Assembly: GCA_018263365.1 (NCBI GenBank)
Contig: JAANXI010000008.1
Location: 1-5,171 of the forward strand
From: Fidelibacterota bacterium
GTDB taxonomy: Bacteria > Fidelibacterota > JAANXI01
DNA: 5,171 nucleotides
Reading direction: 5' to 3'
Shown in pieces: positions 4,966 through 5,171 of this stretch. How positions within the stretch are numbered: position 1 is the first letter of the stretch; each line of letters begins with the position of its first letter. Under the pieces are notes generated by a model. That model saw nothing but the letters and a program-made list of their open reading frames with translations, was not told the origin of the DNA and did not search any database. A program made the translations under genes and the position numbers.

Positions 4966-5171
4966 CTGAAATTAGTTTTAAAGAAAATAACCAGAGAGGC
5001 GATTGCAAAGGTACTGCAATGGATGGATGAAGAAAACACTCTCCTACCATTCATGAATAATTCAGTTATTCCTATCAAAGTCAAGCCTAAGATTCAGAAA
5101 TATTGTGAATTTCACGGTTTCAATTTTGCCTCCTATTTTCTATGTTCGTTTCTGAAAAGGACGGGAGAGAT
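4846..5171 (+). CDS. Possible partial gene: open frame running off the right edge, unrecognised
   Basis: After an in-frame stop at 4843-4845, this frame stays open for all 326 remaining bases (108 codons). The left part (to about 4965) is rich in Phe, Leu, Ser and His and reads poorly as protein. From about 4966 on it looks more like a real protein: LLKLVLKKITREAIAKVLQW forms an amphipathic helix, followed by MDEENTLLPF and VIPIKVKPKIQKYCEFHGFN. The start is unclear. TTG 4846, GTG 4903 and ATG 5023 are available; the last has AAAGG 11 bases upstream, a rather long gap. I recognise no family. An open frame of this length in AT-rich DNA is suggestive but not proof, and it could equally be a degraded gene. 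The minus-strand frame at 4875-5084 is less protein-like. Confidence 0.25.
   Translation, partial: MPHADFGECFYPSYRENNLVFSSHFLLGFLFSHSLHGASLLKLVLKKITREAIAKVLQWMDEENTLLPFMNNSVIPIKVKPKIQKYCEFHGFNFASYFLCSFLKRTGE

Noticed and set aside
4875..5084. 69-aa minus-strand frame upstream of the heme lipoprotein
   Set aside because: The translation is Arg/Phe-rich with no domain, no clear ribosome site was found, and it lies antisense to a longer open plus-strand frame.

Overview
The window reads as chromosomal sequence from a Gram-negative, respiring bacterium. There are six confident protein genes, a possible seventh running off the right edge, and three good intrinsic terminators. The Gram-negative call rests on a lipoprotein carrying a c-type heme site and on a membrane-anchored thioredoxin facing the periplasm. 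The citrate synthase is of the mitochondrial/eukaryotic type, which in bacteria is found in scattered lineages such as Geobacter relatives and members of the FCB group. I cannot assign a phylum more firmly from sequence alone. I see no mobile element, tRNA, rRNA or CRISPR array.

Left part (1-1350, all +). Three small genes overlap in a tight cassette: a soluble zinc-finger anti-sigma-like protein (zf-HC2), a two-helix DUF2892 membrane protein, and a DUF1858 protein with a CxxC pair. A perfect 19-bp inverted repeat ends the cassette. Only 23 bases after it starts a TlpA/ResA-type thiol-disulfide oxidoreductase, which is followed by its own GC-rich terminator. All four proteins carry metal- or thiol-type cysteines, so a redox or envelope-stress role is a reasonable guess, but it is only a guess.

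Middle (1351-3160). About 450 bases without a gene lie ahead of citrate synthase. This stretch is AT-rich and holds several perfect short palindromes and a repeated TTCAACA word. It ends in a strong extended -10 promoter that gives a leader of roughly 100 bases. A 7-1-7 palindrome shaped like a Fur-family box sits just upstream of that promoter. Citrate synthase has all its catalytic residues and ends at a textbook bidirectional terminator.

Right part (3161-5171). A YihY/BrkB-family membrane protein (+) converges, with a 16-base gap, on a minus-strand DUF3365 (Tll0287-like) heme-c lipoprotein. The last 360 bases contain no recognised gene. One plus-strand frame stays open to the window edge and may be the start of another gene. 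Functionally the window mixes central carbon oxidation (citrate synthase) with redox and envelope proteins (TlpA, heme lipoprotein, DUF1858). I found no convincing new multi-gene system. The most interesting items are the palindrome-rich control region, the hairpin between the cassette and tlpA, and the small overlapping cassette.
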